A stretch of 64,000 nt of DNA, taken from contig JAOTON010001071.1 in the NCBI GenBank assembly GCA_034440635.1, positions 1-64,000 of the forward strand. The letters run 5' to 3'. Positions 22,830 through 33,345 of this stretch are shown here, one piece after another. Position numbers and translations under genes: made by a program. The first letter of the stretch is position 1. The number at the start of each line of letters is the position of its first letter. A model generated the notes under the pieces. It worked only from the letters and a program-made list of their open reading frames with translations. It was not told the origin of the DNA and searched no databases. Origin of the DNA: Lepas anatifera (lineage: Eukaryota; Arthropoda; Thecostraca; Lepadidae).

Positions 22830-23960
22830 ATGGCCACCGCTCCTGACCAGAGTAGGGATGGCCTGAGTCGCATGCACGACTCGGAGCGCAGACGACGCCC
22901 GGACGGTCCCGAATATTTGTTATATCCGTTTATTCCCGAGGGGCAGGGAACGACCAAGTGTCCATGGCATGGTTGTCGCAAAATGTTTGCTGACCAAAGG
23001 AGCTTTCTCAGTCACCTGAGTTATGCTCACGGAAAGGGAAAACGGGATCTCGTCTGGCTATGTCGGAAGTGCTTCGGGTCGAGACATAAAACGACTCACG
23101 ACAACCTGCTTTCGGTTTCGAGGCACCATAACAGGTGTCCGGGGCCGAAACGGGATAGTCCGCAGGATGCGGCGAATGTTGATCCACAACGAGTCTGCCC
23201 GGAGTGTGGAGAGAAATTCAACAGCTACCAAGGGCGCCAACTGCACCGTAAACGGAAGCATCCAGAGGCATATAACAGCAGCCTCCCAGATCCATCCTCT
23301 AGGGCCAACTGGTCCCACGATGATCTGACGGACTTGGCTAACGCCGAGTTCGACATCAAATGCCGAAGTTCTATGGGGCATGAGGTGAACAAGGAGCTGG
23401 TGAAGGCTTTCCACAACCGTTTCACGATGAACCAAATTGTTCGCGCGAAAAAGAAGCCTGAGTACAGGGAGATTTACCGCCAAATCTATAGTGAGAGGTC
23501 CGGGCAACTAAGACCCGCGCTGAGCCCTGTCCTGCATCAGGGCCCGGTGACCGTTTCCTCAAGTTCAGACGACGAGCCAGAAACTCTAGCTGGTGGCTCA
23601 CAGGTATCTCCCGACTCTACTTCGACCTCGAGTAGCAGCACCTCCTCCTCACCCGCTGACTCCCCAGAAATGGTGAGTAGGGTGAGTGGTGGTGTTCCAA
23701 CTACTTCGAGGGGTTCAAGCAGCACTGCCCACCCTTCGGCAAGGGGTGGTGCCTCGGCTGTAGCGGACACGCCTAGCAGCGACTCCTCCTCCTCGTCCGC
23801 TGACTCCCCCGCAAGGGTGAGTAGGATGAGGGGGGTGGTGCGGCTGCAGCGAACAGGGACATCGCTGACAGACACGTTAGGGCTCAACATTCGCGGCAAA
23901 CTGGTGCCGGGACCCAAGGGGCCAGTCACCTTCGGGAGGCTGGTGCTCAGGTATCGTTGA
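22830..23960 (+). CDS. R2-type N-terminal region: three zinc fingers and Myb-like DNA-binding domain
   Basis: 376 codons from ATG (MATAPDQ). Finger 1 is CCHH (C44, C49, H62, H67). Finger 2 is CCHC (C78, C81, H99, C103). Finger 3 is CCHH (C123, C126, H139, H144). A Myb-like segment follows at about 159-215 (ANWSHDDLTDLANAEFD, then NKELVKAFHNRFTMNQI, then EYREIYRQI). Together these bind the target DNA in R2 proteins. Residues 235-350 are rich in serine and proline with DSSSSSADSP-type runs, probably a disordered linker. The stop TGA at 23958-23960 overlaps the next frame by four bases. In R2 elements all this belongs to one polyprotein, so a frameshift here is either decay, an assembly error or an unusual reading event. 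Confidence 0.85.
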   Translation: MATAPDQSRDGLSRMHDSERRRRPDGPEYLLYPFIPEGQGTTKCPWHGCRKMFADQRSFLSHLSYAHGKGKRDLVWLCRKCFGSRHKTTHDNLLSVSRHHNRCPGPKRDSPQDAANVDPQRVCPECGEKFNSYQGRQLHRKRKHPEAYNSSLPDPSSRANWSHDDLTDLANAEFDIKCRSSMGHEVNKELVKAFHNRFTMNQIVRAKKKPEYREIYRQIYSERSGQLRPALSPVLHQGPVTVSSSSDDEPETLAGGSQVSPDSTSTSSSSTSSSPADSPEMVSRVSGGVPTTSRGSSSTAHPSARGGASAVADTPSSDSSSSSADSPARVSRMRGVVRLQRTGTSLTDTLGLNIRGKLVPGPKGPVTFGRLVLRYR

Positions 23961-25123
23961 GGGAAACCTCGGCGGTGCAGGGGCGAAGCGGGACAGGGCG
24001 AGAGGTAGCAGCCAATCTCGCCCCCAGTACGCCGACTCGAGGGTCTGGGATCCCCGTGGCTCGTCGCCTGTTTAATGCACAGGGTGAGACGGCCGTCAAA
24101 CGGGTATCTTCAGGCACACCCGACTTGAACGAGGGACTGGTCACCAGGCAGGTGGACCGACTGTTTGCTAGGGAAACAGCCGTGAAATCTGTCTACCGAC
24201 CGTCCCCTTCACCCCCAGGGCGAGGGGGTGGGCACCAAACTCATGGCCAGGTGGACGTTGTGCGCTGTGCGCGCGCCGAAACCGCGGTCAAACGGGTGGG
24301 GAGCCCTACCCCAAGTCCGAGGGGCAGCCGTGCCCGGCGTATGGCGAATCCGTTACGAGATGGAAGGCCCCGAGGGGCAGACGCGAACCGCAGCCAAAAC
24401 AGGGCTAGCGTTGCGGAAAGAGAAGAACAATCGTTCTCTCAGCGCTGTCGACGGGCAGCAAATTTGATGTACACGCGCGTCTGCAACGAAGGGCCCGAAG
24501 TCTTGGATGATGCCTATGCCGAGTTCTGTGGAACCGCTGGAATCCGGGTGTCACCCCAGAAGAAAGCGGCGAAGCAGAAGGGCAACCGTAACGCGCCCGC
24601 AAATTCCAACCGTCACCAGCGGAAGCGCGAACGGTACAAGCGGCAACAAACTTACTTCTGTCGCGACAAGAAAAGGCTGCTCAAAGAGTGCGAGCTCGGA
24701 GGGCGCCCAGACGTTGCGGCAGAAGCAGAACTGCCTAGTACGGCTAGCGTGGAGGACGTGTATCGGGAGCGATTCGGGTCACAGTCGCCTCCTGATAATG
24801 CGCCTTTCACGTCGGCCCGGAACAGCCTTGAATTAAATTTGAGACCGTTCTCACTGGACGAAACCCTAGCTGGCCTTAACGGGCTGGCCTGGGATACGGC
24901 AGTGGGGAGAGACCGCGAGGTAACTGCAAAGTTCCTCAAGCTGATACTCGGCAAACATGGCACGATGCATGTCCTGAATTCCTTCCTACACGCCAGGCGC
25001 ATCCCAAAAGTCCTGAAAACGAACAGGACCATTCTGATACCCAAAAAGGAAGGTGCGACCGTTGTGAATGATTTTCGCCCTATCACAATGGGTTCTCTTT
25101 TAGGCTGTACGCCAAGTTGCTGA
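23957..25123 (+). CDS. R2-type middle region: linker with ETAVK repeats and start of RT
   Basis: 388 codons in the next frame; there is no ATG at the start (TTG), so it should be read as a continuation and not an independent gene. It has three copies of a short motif ETAVK(R/S)V at residues 44, 73 and 108, two of them preceded by RLF, and a looser fourth at the start (RETSAV). About residues 150-270 are basic (KRERYKRQQTYFCRDKKRLLKEC), like the RNA-binding region ahead of the R2 RT. From residue 340 the RT fingers begin: NSFLHARRIPKVLKTNRTIL, then IPKKEG and NDFRPITMGS. A one-base frame change near 25105-25117 then moves the RT palm to another frame. Confidence 0.8.
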   Translation: MRETSAVQGRSGTGREVAANLAPSTPTRGSGIPVARRLFNAQGETAVKRVSSGTPDLNEGLVTRQVDRLFARETAVKSVYRPSPSPPGRGGGHQTHGQVDVVRCARAETAVKRVGSPTPSPRGSRARRMANPLRDGRPRGADANRSQNRASVAEREEQSFSQRCRRAANLMYTRVCNEGPEVLDDAYAEFCGTAGIRVSPQKKAAKQKGNRNAPANSNRHQRKRERYKRQQTYFCRDKKRLLKECELGGRPDVAAEAELPSTASVEDVYRERFGSQSPPDNAPFTSARNSLELNLRPFSLDETLAGLNGLAWDTAVGRDREVTAKFLKLILGKHGTMHVLNSFLHARRIPKVLKTNRTILIPKKEGATVVNDFRPITMGSLLGCTPSC

Positions 25124-27012
25124 ACACCAGGGTGACAGCAACGATTGATCTCGACATCCGACAGAAGGCCTTCAGGCCGGTCGATGGATGCTCCGAAAAT
25201 CTGTGGCTCCTAGATGAAGCGATCAACTCTGCCAAGAGGCAGAGAAGAGAAATAAACATCGTAACTCTCGATGTGGCAAAAGCCTTCGATATGGTATCGC
25301 ATCATTCCATCAAACGTGCCATCAACCGATTCGGCTTAGGTCGAGGTTTCGGCGACATTGTCCACGATTTATACGAGGGGGTCTCAACCCGGATATCTGG
25401 CTCGTCCGGGGAGACCAACGAAATTCCGATGATGAGGGGCGTCAAGCAAGGTTGCCCGCTATCACCCACCTTGTTCAATATGGTGACAGATGAACTCCTG
25501 ACCGCTATCGGCTCTGTTCATGGCTTCAAACTTCAAGGGGGGCACGGGGTCAATGTCCTGGCGTTTGCCGATGACCTCGTGCTAGTCAGTGGGAGCCTGA
25601 ATGGCATGGACCAACTGCTCCGCAAAACGGAAAGTTTCTTCCGCGACCGTCACATGCAGGTGAACGCGTCGAAGTCGCATGCGATCAGGATGGTGCCGGT
25701 CCCGGGGCACCGTTGTCTGAAAACCGTATCTGGAACGACGTTCAAGTACGGTTGTGACCCGATTACGAACGCCCGGGTCACCGAGGTGGTAAAATACCTC
25801 GGCCTCGAGATGTCCGCGATGGGGACACCGAAGCTCGCAAGAGACAGGTTCTCAAATCTCTTGCGAGGCCTTACTCGAACGGCTCTCAAGCCGCAGCAGA
25901 AGATAGCCATGTTACGGTCATACGTGATGCCCGGCATGGCACATCAGCTAAGGCTTGCGAAGGTGGACGCAGGCACCCTACGTGGCATATCGCGCGAAAT
26001 TCGCAAGACAGCCCGTGACGTCCTCCATCTCCCCCCTGGAACTCCCACCAGGTACTTTCATATCAAGGAGAGGGAGGGGGGTCTAAATTTACCTGAACTA
26101 GAAAGATCTGTCCCTATCTCCCGTATCGCCAGGATCACCTCACTCCGTATGTCGGAGGATCCGGCAGTAAAGTTAAGCGCACAGCTTTCCGAACGGCTGG
26201 ATCGGGAACTGGCGACATGGAAGGCGCTGTTGCAAACTAGATCGGAAGCGCCAGGTGAGCTTAGGGCAGAGCTCAAGACCAGGAGACGTGCCGAGGCGGT
26301 CGCGTTTCGACGGACGACGACGGGGAGTCTCTTCCAGGACGCCTCGAAATCTACGTCGGGACACGATTGGCTTCGGAACGGATCAGGACTTTCGGGTCGG
26401 CAGTATGTACTGGCGGTACATGCGATCGCTGAGCAGCTGCCGACTCGGGTGAACCGCCATCGAGGTGCCGAAGGATCCCCTTTACCATGCCGACGCTGTC
26501 ATCAGCCGGGTGAAACACAGTTGCACGTGCTGAATGACTGTCGTTCGGTGAAAGATGCTATGATCCGGAGGCACAATTGGGTTTCAGGTCGCGTCACGAA
26601 TCTCCTTGAAAAACGTGGCGCGACGGTGCTGGCCGAACCGACATTCCAGTGTCGGGGAGGTGTGCTGAAACCTGATCTCATGGTATTGGACACCGATAAG
26701 GTGACTATTGTCGACATCGCCGTCCCATATGATAATGTGGCTGCCAGGTTAAGGCAACGGTTTCTCGATAAAGTTGAGAAATATCGGCCGATCCTGGCAA
26801 AGGCGCAAGCCAGTCACGGTAAACCCAGGGGCGAGGTGTTGGCGATAGTCATCGGATCACGAGGTCTGACGCTTCGGCAGACGACTGACGATCCTTTACG
26901 AAAGCTGGGTGTTTGGAACAAAAAGGTGGTGAAAGACCTCAGTGCTGGAGTCATGCGGGGCTCTATGATCATTTGGTCGATGTTCGCGAGGGGTCGGAGG
27001 ACTGATGCCTGA
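25117..27012 (+). CDS. R2-type reverse transcriptase palm, CCHC knuckle and restriction-like endonuclease
   Basis: 631 codons to a TGA stop at 27010-27012. The RT palm has IVTLDVAKAFDMVSHHS (catalytic D52), MRGVKQGCPLSPTLFN (106-121) and the active site FADD (150-153). Further on are SKSHAIR and VKYLGLEM. The C-terminal part has a CCHC knuckle C458-x2-C461-x8-H470-x4-C475, then KPDLMVLD (D520) and VDIAVPYD (D533), the PD-(D/E)xK-like endonuclease of R2 that nicks the target. All catalytic residues are present and this frame is long and clean, so the copy is young or was recently active. It continues the same protein as the two preceding frames. Confidence 0.9.
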   Translation: MLNTRVTATIDLDIRQKAFRPVDGCSENLWLLDEAINSAKRQRREINIVTLDVAKAFDMVSHHSIKRAINRFGLGRGFGDIVHDLYEGVSTRISGSSGETNEIPMMRGVKQGCPLSPTLFNMVTDELLTAIGSVHGFKLQGGHGVNVLAFADDLVLVSGSLNGMDQLLRKTESFFRDRHMQVNASKSHAIRMVPVPGHRCLKTVSGTTFKYGCDPITNARVTEVVKYLGLEMSAMGTPKLARDRFSNLLRGLTRTALKPQQKIAMLRSYVMPGMAHQLRLAKVDAGTLRGISREIRKTARDVLHLPPGTPTRYFHIKEREGGLNLPELERSVPISRIARITSLRMSEDPAVKLSAQLSERLDRELATWKALLQTRSEAPGELRAELKTRRRAEAVAFRRTTTGSLFQDASKSTSGHDWLRNGSGLSGRQYVLAVHAIAEQLPTRVNRHRGAEGSPLPCRRCHQPGETQLHVLNDCRSVKDAMIRRHNWVSGRVTNLLEKRGATVLAEPTFQCRGGVLKPDLMVLDTDKVTIVDIAVPYDNVAARLRQRFLDKVEKYRPILAKAQASHGKPRGEVLAIVIGSRGLTLRQTTDDPLRKLGVWNKKVVKDLSAGVMRGSMIIWSMFARGRRTDA

Positions 27013-27093
27013 TCAGCATCAGTCCATGGCGAACAAGGTTGAGCTGGGTTGCGGAGCGAGTGGTGCATGGCGGTCGTGATCGAGATGTGGTGC

Positions 27094-27205
27094 ATGGCGA
27101 ATTTTTGATGACTGTTGGCTGAGGTGGAGCGATGGCGAATTTTTGATGGCTGATGGCTGAGGGCGATGGGGAGCGATTCATTTTGATGGATGATGGCTGA
27201 GGGCA
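27094..27205 (+). repeat. About 38-bp tandem repeats in the R2 3' UTR
   Basis: ATGGCGAATTTTTGATG begins at 27094 and at 27132, with a third degenerate unit near 27173; each ends in a GGCTGAGG-type motif. They directly follow the stop codon, where R2 RNA structures used in target-primed reverse transcription normally lie. Confidence 0.75.
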
Positions 27206-27300
27206 AGGATCGATGTCGGTTGAGGAGCGATTTGATGCGTATGCGCTGAGTGGACCAAATGACAGCACAGGGATCTGTCACCATCTTCTCCGGACCAAAC

Positions 27301-29485
27301 ACCTGGCCCTTCCGTGAGTTCCATGGTGTTTTATGACGGCTTTGAGTGGCGGTATGGCATTTGTTCTCGCAAGCGGCACTTGTTGACCGATGGCAGCTGG
27401 TTCCTACCACGAATGGCTTTGGGTTGGAATGGAATGATACCGAAAGTGTCAGTTCGGTTCCGGCAATGCAGGCCGGGTGTATATATGTTGAGCGTGTTGC
27501 TCGTCCATTTAAATAATAAGGTCTGATTTAAATTCAAATTTGGTCTATTGACCCACCACCCAGAATCGAGAGGGAGCTAAATGATGACCCAAGTCACCTG
27601 TTCGGTGGGTCAAGAGATTATGGAGGAGGAGGTGTATGGTGACGGTTTGTTGGAGGAGTAGGAGACACTCAGTTGAACATCAAACTGAGAAAATTGGCAG
27701 GGACCATTCCTATGAAAAAACGATCGAGATATAAACAAAGCCGAGGCAATATCATACACAGCCAAACGTGGAATGTTGAGTCAATGAGGCATAACTGGAC
27801 GCAGAAGAGACACAACCTATTTGCAAAATCGAGTTATGCCACCCTAAAAGCAGAAAGCAGAAACCTGCCGCCAGTCATGCCTACATCAGATCGCTTAAAC
27901 TCTTGCATTCCAAAATCGCTGGAAAATCACTTTCTGGGAGGACTGATGAGCTTTAGGGCTTTACCACCCGCGAACTGCTGAGGTAGTATACCGTCACCAA
28001 CTCTCAATCTGTCGGAATGGTATATTGGAGATAGAGAAGTTCTCATTCAGTATTCCCGCCGGGGATTCGAACCAGGGCCAGCGGCATGGAAACCCATCGC
28101 GCCACCACTGCACCACCGCATCCGGAAAGTTCGCGTATCCGAGATAGAGTAAACAACACAAATGAGTCGATTTTACTTTGTCCCTGAAGCACAGTTTATA
28201 CATCTAAATTCACAAGCAACACTGTGCCTGAGGAGCAGCGTTTCAGCTCTGCATCATCATCCCTGCACTCTCCAGTTTCTATATCAAGAACCTGCCACAA
28301 CCTCGGTTGGCGAGATGCCGGCGTGCTTCGCCTCGGCCTAAAGCCTAGCCAGTCGTGCCGTAAACATTTCATGTTACCATGTTACACATGTTATGCTATA
28401 CAGAAAAAACGGTAATAGACAAATATGTCAAACCTGAAATGTCTCCGGATAATTCAAGACTGAAAGACCTGGCAGTACAGCGAGAGCGTCCACGAACTGG
28501 CCAACACTACTGGGGGAGCTCGATTTCCCATAAGGATGCACTTCAGTGACGGATCTAGCATTTCCACCTGGACGAAATGCACAACTGGACATCCTTCAGT
28601 GCCCCATCAATGGCGAGGTGGGGGGAAGTGAGGCGTCCGGCCAGCAGTGGACAAGCGGCAAACAATGAAAAACGCCGAACACAGGGCGTCCGTGCCGGGC
28701 TCGCCTAAAGTTAATTGTAGGGCGCCTGTACAGCAGAGATCCTTGTAGGGAGCCTGTACAGCACAGATCCGTTCCTGGCGCATACCTCTATCGCCATGCC
28801 CCTGAGCACGGAGCAAGAGTATTTTCTAGTGTGACGCCTCGCGTCAGATAAAACAGTCATTTTGTGCTATTCTCACATTTCCTTCATTACGTCCCATTTA
28901 AGGCAGCGATTTCCTTGTTCCTAGGTTTTTTGTTCAGTGTTTCCAGTATGGAGTCGATGGGAAGAAAATATTCCAACCATTTAAAATTGATGGAGACAAA
29001 GTTCAGAAAACCACCAAATCCAGCGTAACATTTGGCATAATTTCATAGATTCCATGGCATGTCACATATGACTGTAAGATTTTGTAAGATATTATGCATG
29101 AACAAATTAAGTTTCGATCATAACCCTGTTATACCCTTTTTGACGTCTCGTGATATTAGTATTGATCTAAGCTAACAAAGCCTGAAATAGCTTAGTCATG
29201 ATTCCTTGTAAGCTATTGGACACGATCCGCCATTTTCCGCCATCACCCCCAGGAGCCGATTCGGAGGGGGAAGGGCGTTCTTGTTTGTTTTTCTTGTAAA
29301 GACAGAATTTGTACCCACAGAGGATCTCCTCAGAATAGTGGTTTTCCATTTCAGCGCCTAGGTGCAAAATCCCATATTTTTGGTGCCCTCTATCTGGTGG
29401 TTATATTTCTTACATATTTAGTGTGTTCAGTAAAACGAAGGAAGAAAATAGAAAATAATGATGTAGTTCCAAAGAGTGAATTGTG
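27301..29485. other. Mostly unassigned DNA
   Basis: The first few hundred bases may be the rest of the R2 3' UTR. A tRNA-like repeat occurs at 28045-28130 and a two-copy ~27-bp repeat (CCTGTACAGCAGAGATCC) at about 28720-28772. No gene recognised. Confidence 0.4.
28045..28130 (-). mobile_element. tRNA-like fragment, probably SINE
   Basis: On the minus strand GGTGGTGCAGTGGTGGCGCG resembles an A box region and GGTTCGAATCC is a perfect B box, in tRNA spacing. The flanking acceptor arms do not pair convincingly, so a tRNA-derived repeat is more likely than a tRNA gene. Confidence 0.5.
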
Positions 29486-29489
29486 GCAT

Positions 29490-29655
29490 GAGCTTAGGGC
29501 TTTGCATGGTGCGCACCATGGGTGGAAATCCGGGGGTGGGGGTCAGGATCCCCGCTGGATTTCGGGTCTACCATAGGCTTTGCATACGGCTTTCTGTTGC
29601 CGTGCCAGCGTTAGCCACCCAGGACCCCCTGGATCGAGAAGAGATCTCCAGGCAT
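29490..29655. repeat. Family G repeat (inverted partner at 21885-22040)
   Basis: CCCCCTGGATCGAGAAGAGATC here is the reverse complement, with changes, of the 21.9-kb copy, and the upstream GGGTGGAAATCCGGGGGTG block also matches. Non-coding. Confidence 0.55.
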
Positions 29656-29809
29656 GGTGTGCACGCCCTTACTTTAAAGTCCGATGTTGGGTCAAATTAC
29701 GAATTTGGCCATATGATTTTACATACTATTGTTAAGATTAAACTAAAAATAACCAACAAATAGGTGTTTTAAACGGTATCTGTTGTACGACTCATGTTTG
29801 TTTAATGGC

Positions 29810-30140
29810 TGGCCCCGGCAGGCACGGGTCTAGCCTGGATATGAAAATAATAAATTACCTTTACCGCCAAATAACAATGTGAAATTCTTTAAAATAATTT
29901 GTTCTGAAAACTTATAAAATGTCAGCCGTTTGAGCACATATGTTCAGGAAATAGGGCGTTGAATCGATTCAACTTTCCCTCACGGCTTTGAGATTGACTC
30001 TGATTCTGACACTACTCAACTGGTCGAGCAATTGAGCCGACTCTAGCTTACCCAAATCCAGAAGTGAGTCGACTCAACTCTGACTCAAGCAAAACTTAAA
30101 TCGACTCACAGTCGACTCTGACCCTGAGTTGCTACTCAAC
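29810..30140 (-). repeat. Family E repeat with GAGTC-rich end
   Basis: A run of GACTC/GAGTC words (29960-30130) follows a block with AAATGTCAGCCGTTTGAGCAC. The same two blocks occur inverted at 58840-59155, so this is a dispersed repeat. Non-coding. Confidence 0.6.
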
Positions 30141-30801
30141 AAGTCTAGTGCTAACCAATACACCACCGCGCCCCCTGTGGACGCTAGTATTATTTGTGAT
30201 GGATTCCCGAAATATTGCAATGTTTTAAAAAATGAAAAATTTGGAACCCAAAACACTTAGATGAACTAATGTATTTCTTTGGCTTCAATATTGAACTCTG
30301 TGCGCGCAGGTTATGCGCCCTTCCTAAGGTACACATTCTATTTCTGTTACCAGCACTGCGAGTTAACCTGTCGCGCACATCCCTGCTTCCAGCGAGCCTG
30401 ACAGAGCTGTTGGCGACTGTTCTAAGTGGTAAGTTTAGGACAAACTATATTCTTCGCTGGTTCTACGGTATCGTCAATCTCCTGGCTATCCAAGTTCAAA
30501 TCCCATAAGAAAGTTACCGCATGCCCTTCAACTCATTGCATAAGTGCTGCCTGCAAAGCAAGCTTGGTTACAACCAGATGATGGAGAACGAGGAAATGAC
30601 ATGATGCGTGACAAATGAAAATTTTACATGCCCTTGCATTATGACATGACTTTCTGTTGGCGACAAGCTTCGCCAACACTACCCAACTCATTTATGTTCA
30701 TTCATCAATTGGATTGATCCAGTGACAGCGGAACGTCCGAGTTATGGGGGAAGGGGCACCATGAGTTTTCAACCCATTTCTTTCCAGTCAACTCCATGGG
30801 G

Positions 30802-31258
30802 TTAAAGGGAATGTGGCACCTTCACAACGTGATTTCAACTGAGATAGCCAAGTTGTAAAGCAGGTCGGAAAACCCGGTACTCCATATTTCATTTGTCTTG
30901 GAACTCGATATTTCCGTAGAAAAAAGCTAAAACCTACCTGACACCAGCCCCCTCAGCCCCCCGTCGCCGGCGGCCATTGTTGTGAGCTACTGGTGTGACG
31001 ACATATGCTGACGTCACGATGAGCATCAGCCAATCGAAGCCCTTGAAGCGTTTAAGTATGGTAGTGGTTGCCAGATCGTGACATCATCCACAGTCTGATA
31101 TTTATTTCTTTTTCTAGAGGAGTATGTTTAAAAACCAAATATTGAGCTTATTGTACATTTTTTCAGAGAAATCATGAGTGGTTTCATTATTTTTTACTAA
31201 AAGTACGCCTAATTACACTAAATTCCAGGATTCGACCAAGGTGCCACGTTCCCTTTAA
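30802..31258 (-). mobile_element. MITE A copy 3
   Basis: The ends are TTAAAGGGAATGTGGCACC and GGTGCCACGTTCCCTTTAA. The interior matches the other copies in reverse orientation (GCTGACGTCACGATGAGCAT, CCAGATCGTGACATCATCC, GAGCTTATTGTACATTTTTT). Non-coding, with one intact CRE-like TGACGTCA at about 31010. Confidence 0.85.
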
Positions 31259-31369
31259 TATTCCAATTCCTGATTTAAGGGGGCACCGTAGCCCCGGTGC
31301 CTCGCCCCCCGTGGATTGATCACACTAAGACGGTGTGTGGGGGGAGGGAAGACGCAATAATTGTCAAGG

Positions 31370-31490
31370 TAGTACGGTGTCGTCAGCTTTCACCCTGTAC
31401 GAGGAATTTGGGGATCACATCAACTTATTCGGAGGCTCCGCCGGGACTTAAACCCGTTACGAGACAGGAGCGCTACTTAAGAGAGTGAAG
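31370..31490 (-). mobile_element. tRNA-derived SINE, copy 2 (degenerate)
   Basis: It shares CAGCTTTCACCCTGTACGAG, AATTTGGGGATCACATCAAC, TTATTCGGAGGCTCCGCCGG and a mutated B box with the copies at 8.2 and 63.1 kb. Confidence 0.6.
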
Positions 31491-31610
31491 ACCACATCAA
31501 TGTATGAACATTCTCTTGGAGACATGAACTTTCCACTGTCACGTGACGGTGGGGCCGGGCCGTGGGGTTCATATGTAGCATGTTGTCCCTAATCGGGAAC
31601 AGAGCTCGCG

Positions 31611-32372
31611 GGAGCTGGGGCATTCCAGGACAGATCGACCAAGGCTTGACACCACCATATCTAGAAAAAATATGAAACTTTGTCTCCGGGGTTGTTTTGG
31701 GCCAGAAACACGCCTGTGAGAATCTCAGCCCCCTCCGACCAACGGTGACCGAGTTATAGCCCGAGGCATTTTCGGGAGGTCACGTTGTAGACTCATCTTT
31801 GATGCTTCATAAGTCAAAAACGCATCACCTGATTAACAAGTTTTGTGTATCATTGAACTCGTCTTCAATTATAGTTTATTTTGGAAAAAGAAAATTTCAA
31901 AATTGGAAAATTTTTAACTTTTAATTTGTTTGACCTTTTCTTTTTGACCTAGCTTGACGTTTTCGTAGTTGAAATTGCCCTTTTAGACACCTCAAAAATT
32001 TTGCTTCATAAAATATTTTTCGATAGAAAAAAATGCGTTCTTGCTATAAGTTCCAAATATTTAGCACCTAAGGTAGGTATGCAGACGGTTTTTGACCACC
32101 GCGGTAGTTCAGTCTTATGGTTAACGCCGCAAACAAAGCAATTGCTTTTGTAATCGGTTGCTTGCAATCATATGGCATTGTCTTTACGAAATTTTCATCG
32201 TGCAAGTGTCAAAATATATGAGAATTAACACGGGCCCACACAAGGGGGTGGGCAACCGGCCTCCTCAGGTCTCTACGGGTAGTAACAAAACACCTTCGCG
32301 CAGCGCCACTGTACTCCATCTACCTCTAACACAACATTTTGCAGCTTCTGGCAAAATTTTAGGTCTAGGTCA
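31611..32372 (+). repeat. Family D repeat, left arm of an inverted duplication
   Basis: About 760 bp starting GGGAGCTGGGGCATTCCAGG and ending TTTGCAGCTTCTGGCAAAAT. It is repeated in opposite orientation at 34193-34972. Both arms share an internal junction where a TTAACACGGGCCC-type end follows GTGCAAGTGTCA, so a nested insertion was already present before duplication. A 103-codon frame within it (from 32158) is also partly conserved in the other arm, but has no recognisable domain. Confidence 0.8.
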
Positions 32373-33205
32373 TACCAGGTCAGACCGCCAACCCAGGTCA
32401 AGAGACCTAACCTCGAAAAAAACTTTGGGAGGTGCATCAATAATATCAAATTTAGCCTATCGTGGTTAGAATCACATTACATAGGTAGATCGTCTAGCAC
32501 GATAATTTTCGTAGCAGGATTTCTATGTCGATAACCGGGAGCAGGGTCAGGGTCATGACCTTTTCATTAGAAATGCATGGAGCAATTGGTAAATTTTGAT
32601 AACTTGAGAGAATTGAGAATTGTCGAGAATTGCGATGGACGTTTTATTTTTACGTTGTCGTGTCTGACTTGCCTCTGCAGTTTGATTAATATTCTTTTTA
32701 CCATACAGACCTAAGCCTGGCTCTAGGTCAAAGCAGGTTAATTTTGACATTTGACTAGGCAATATTATAAGATACATAATCCGTTTGGGCTCAACAAGAG
32801 TGTTCCAATGGTGCTGAACTTTTCTTTCTACGGCTCTTCTCTGTCACCTATTATGCCACAAAATTTAGGTTTCCACTTAGTTCCTGTAAGAAATACTGTG
32901 ACCCCGAGCAGCCTCAAAGGTGACACGACCAAACGATTGTATGTAACATATTCGGAAGTGATTAAAACTGGCTATTTAGCGGCATCACTCCCAGTGCACT
33001 GTGTCATTATTCATCTGGGATTCTCGGATCCGTGTCAGCTATGAAATGATCACATTGTAAAAATATCATGAGGCAACCTGTTCAAGTGACCAGGTCGAAT
33101 GCATTACAATTTCAGGACATTTTTTCGAATAAATGAGCAGATTCAAATTACTTTTTGGGAATGAAAGCCTTTCAGACACGTTTGTTTTCATTGCATGAAT
33201 CCTCT

Positions 33206-33345
33206 CAAACTTATTTATTTATTTTATTTATTTGACATACACAGCACCCCCCCTTTGAAGGGGGGAATCCCGCGGCGGGGGTAAGAAGGAGGAGGGAAAA
33301 AAAAAAAAAAAAAAAAAAAAAGGGGGTATGCTGTGCTGCACTGGG
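33206..33345 (-). repeat. Low-complexity patch: (AAAT)n-like tail and A25 run
   Basis: TTATTTATTTATTTTATTTA at 33212-33233 resembles a reversed LINE tail. A run of about 25 A follows at 33297-33321 between G-rich segments. No coding sequence is attached. Confidence 0.6.

Larger units (their letters stand above)
22598..27300 (+). mobile_element. R2-type non-LTR retrotransposon, frame-broken, outside 28S rDNA
   Basis: The element encodes, in order, three zinc fingers, a Myb-like segment, a serine-rich linker, RT, a CCHC knuckle and a restriction-like endonuclease. This order is diagnostic of the R2 clade, and the three-finger N-terminus matches the R2 group with CCHH, CCHC and CCHH fingers. 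Reading frame changes near 23958 and 25117 break the single expected ORF. No 28S rDNA target sequence is found on either side, and the true termini are uncertain. The given limits cover the 5' tandem repeat to the end of the 3' 38-bp repeats and nearby sequence. Confidence 0.85.

Noticed and set aside
22361..22981. Minus-strand frames sharing a repeated segment (VFSLAHPAGFR)
   Set aside because: They are antisense to the 98-bp tandem repeat in the R2 5' region.
22100..27700. 28S rDNA flanks of the R2 element
   Set aside because: I looked for the conserved 28S target words (CTCTTAAGG and TAGCCAAATG) around the element and found none.
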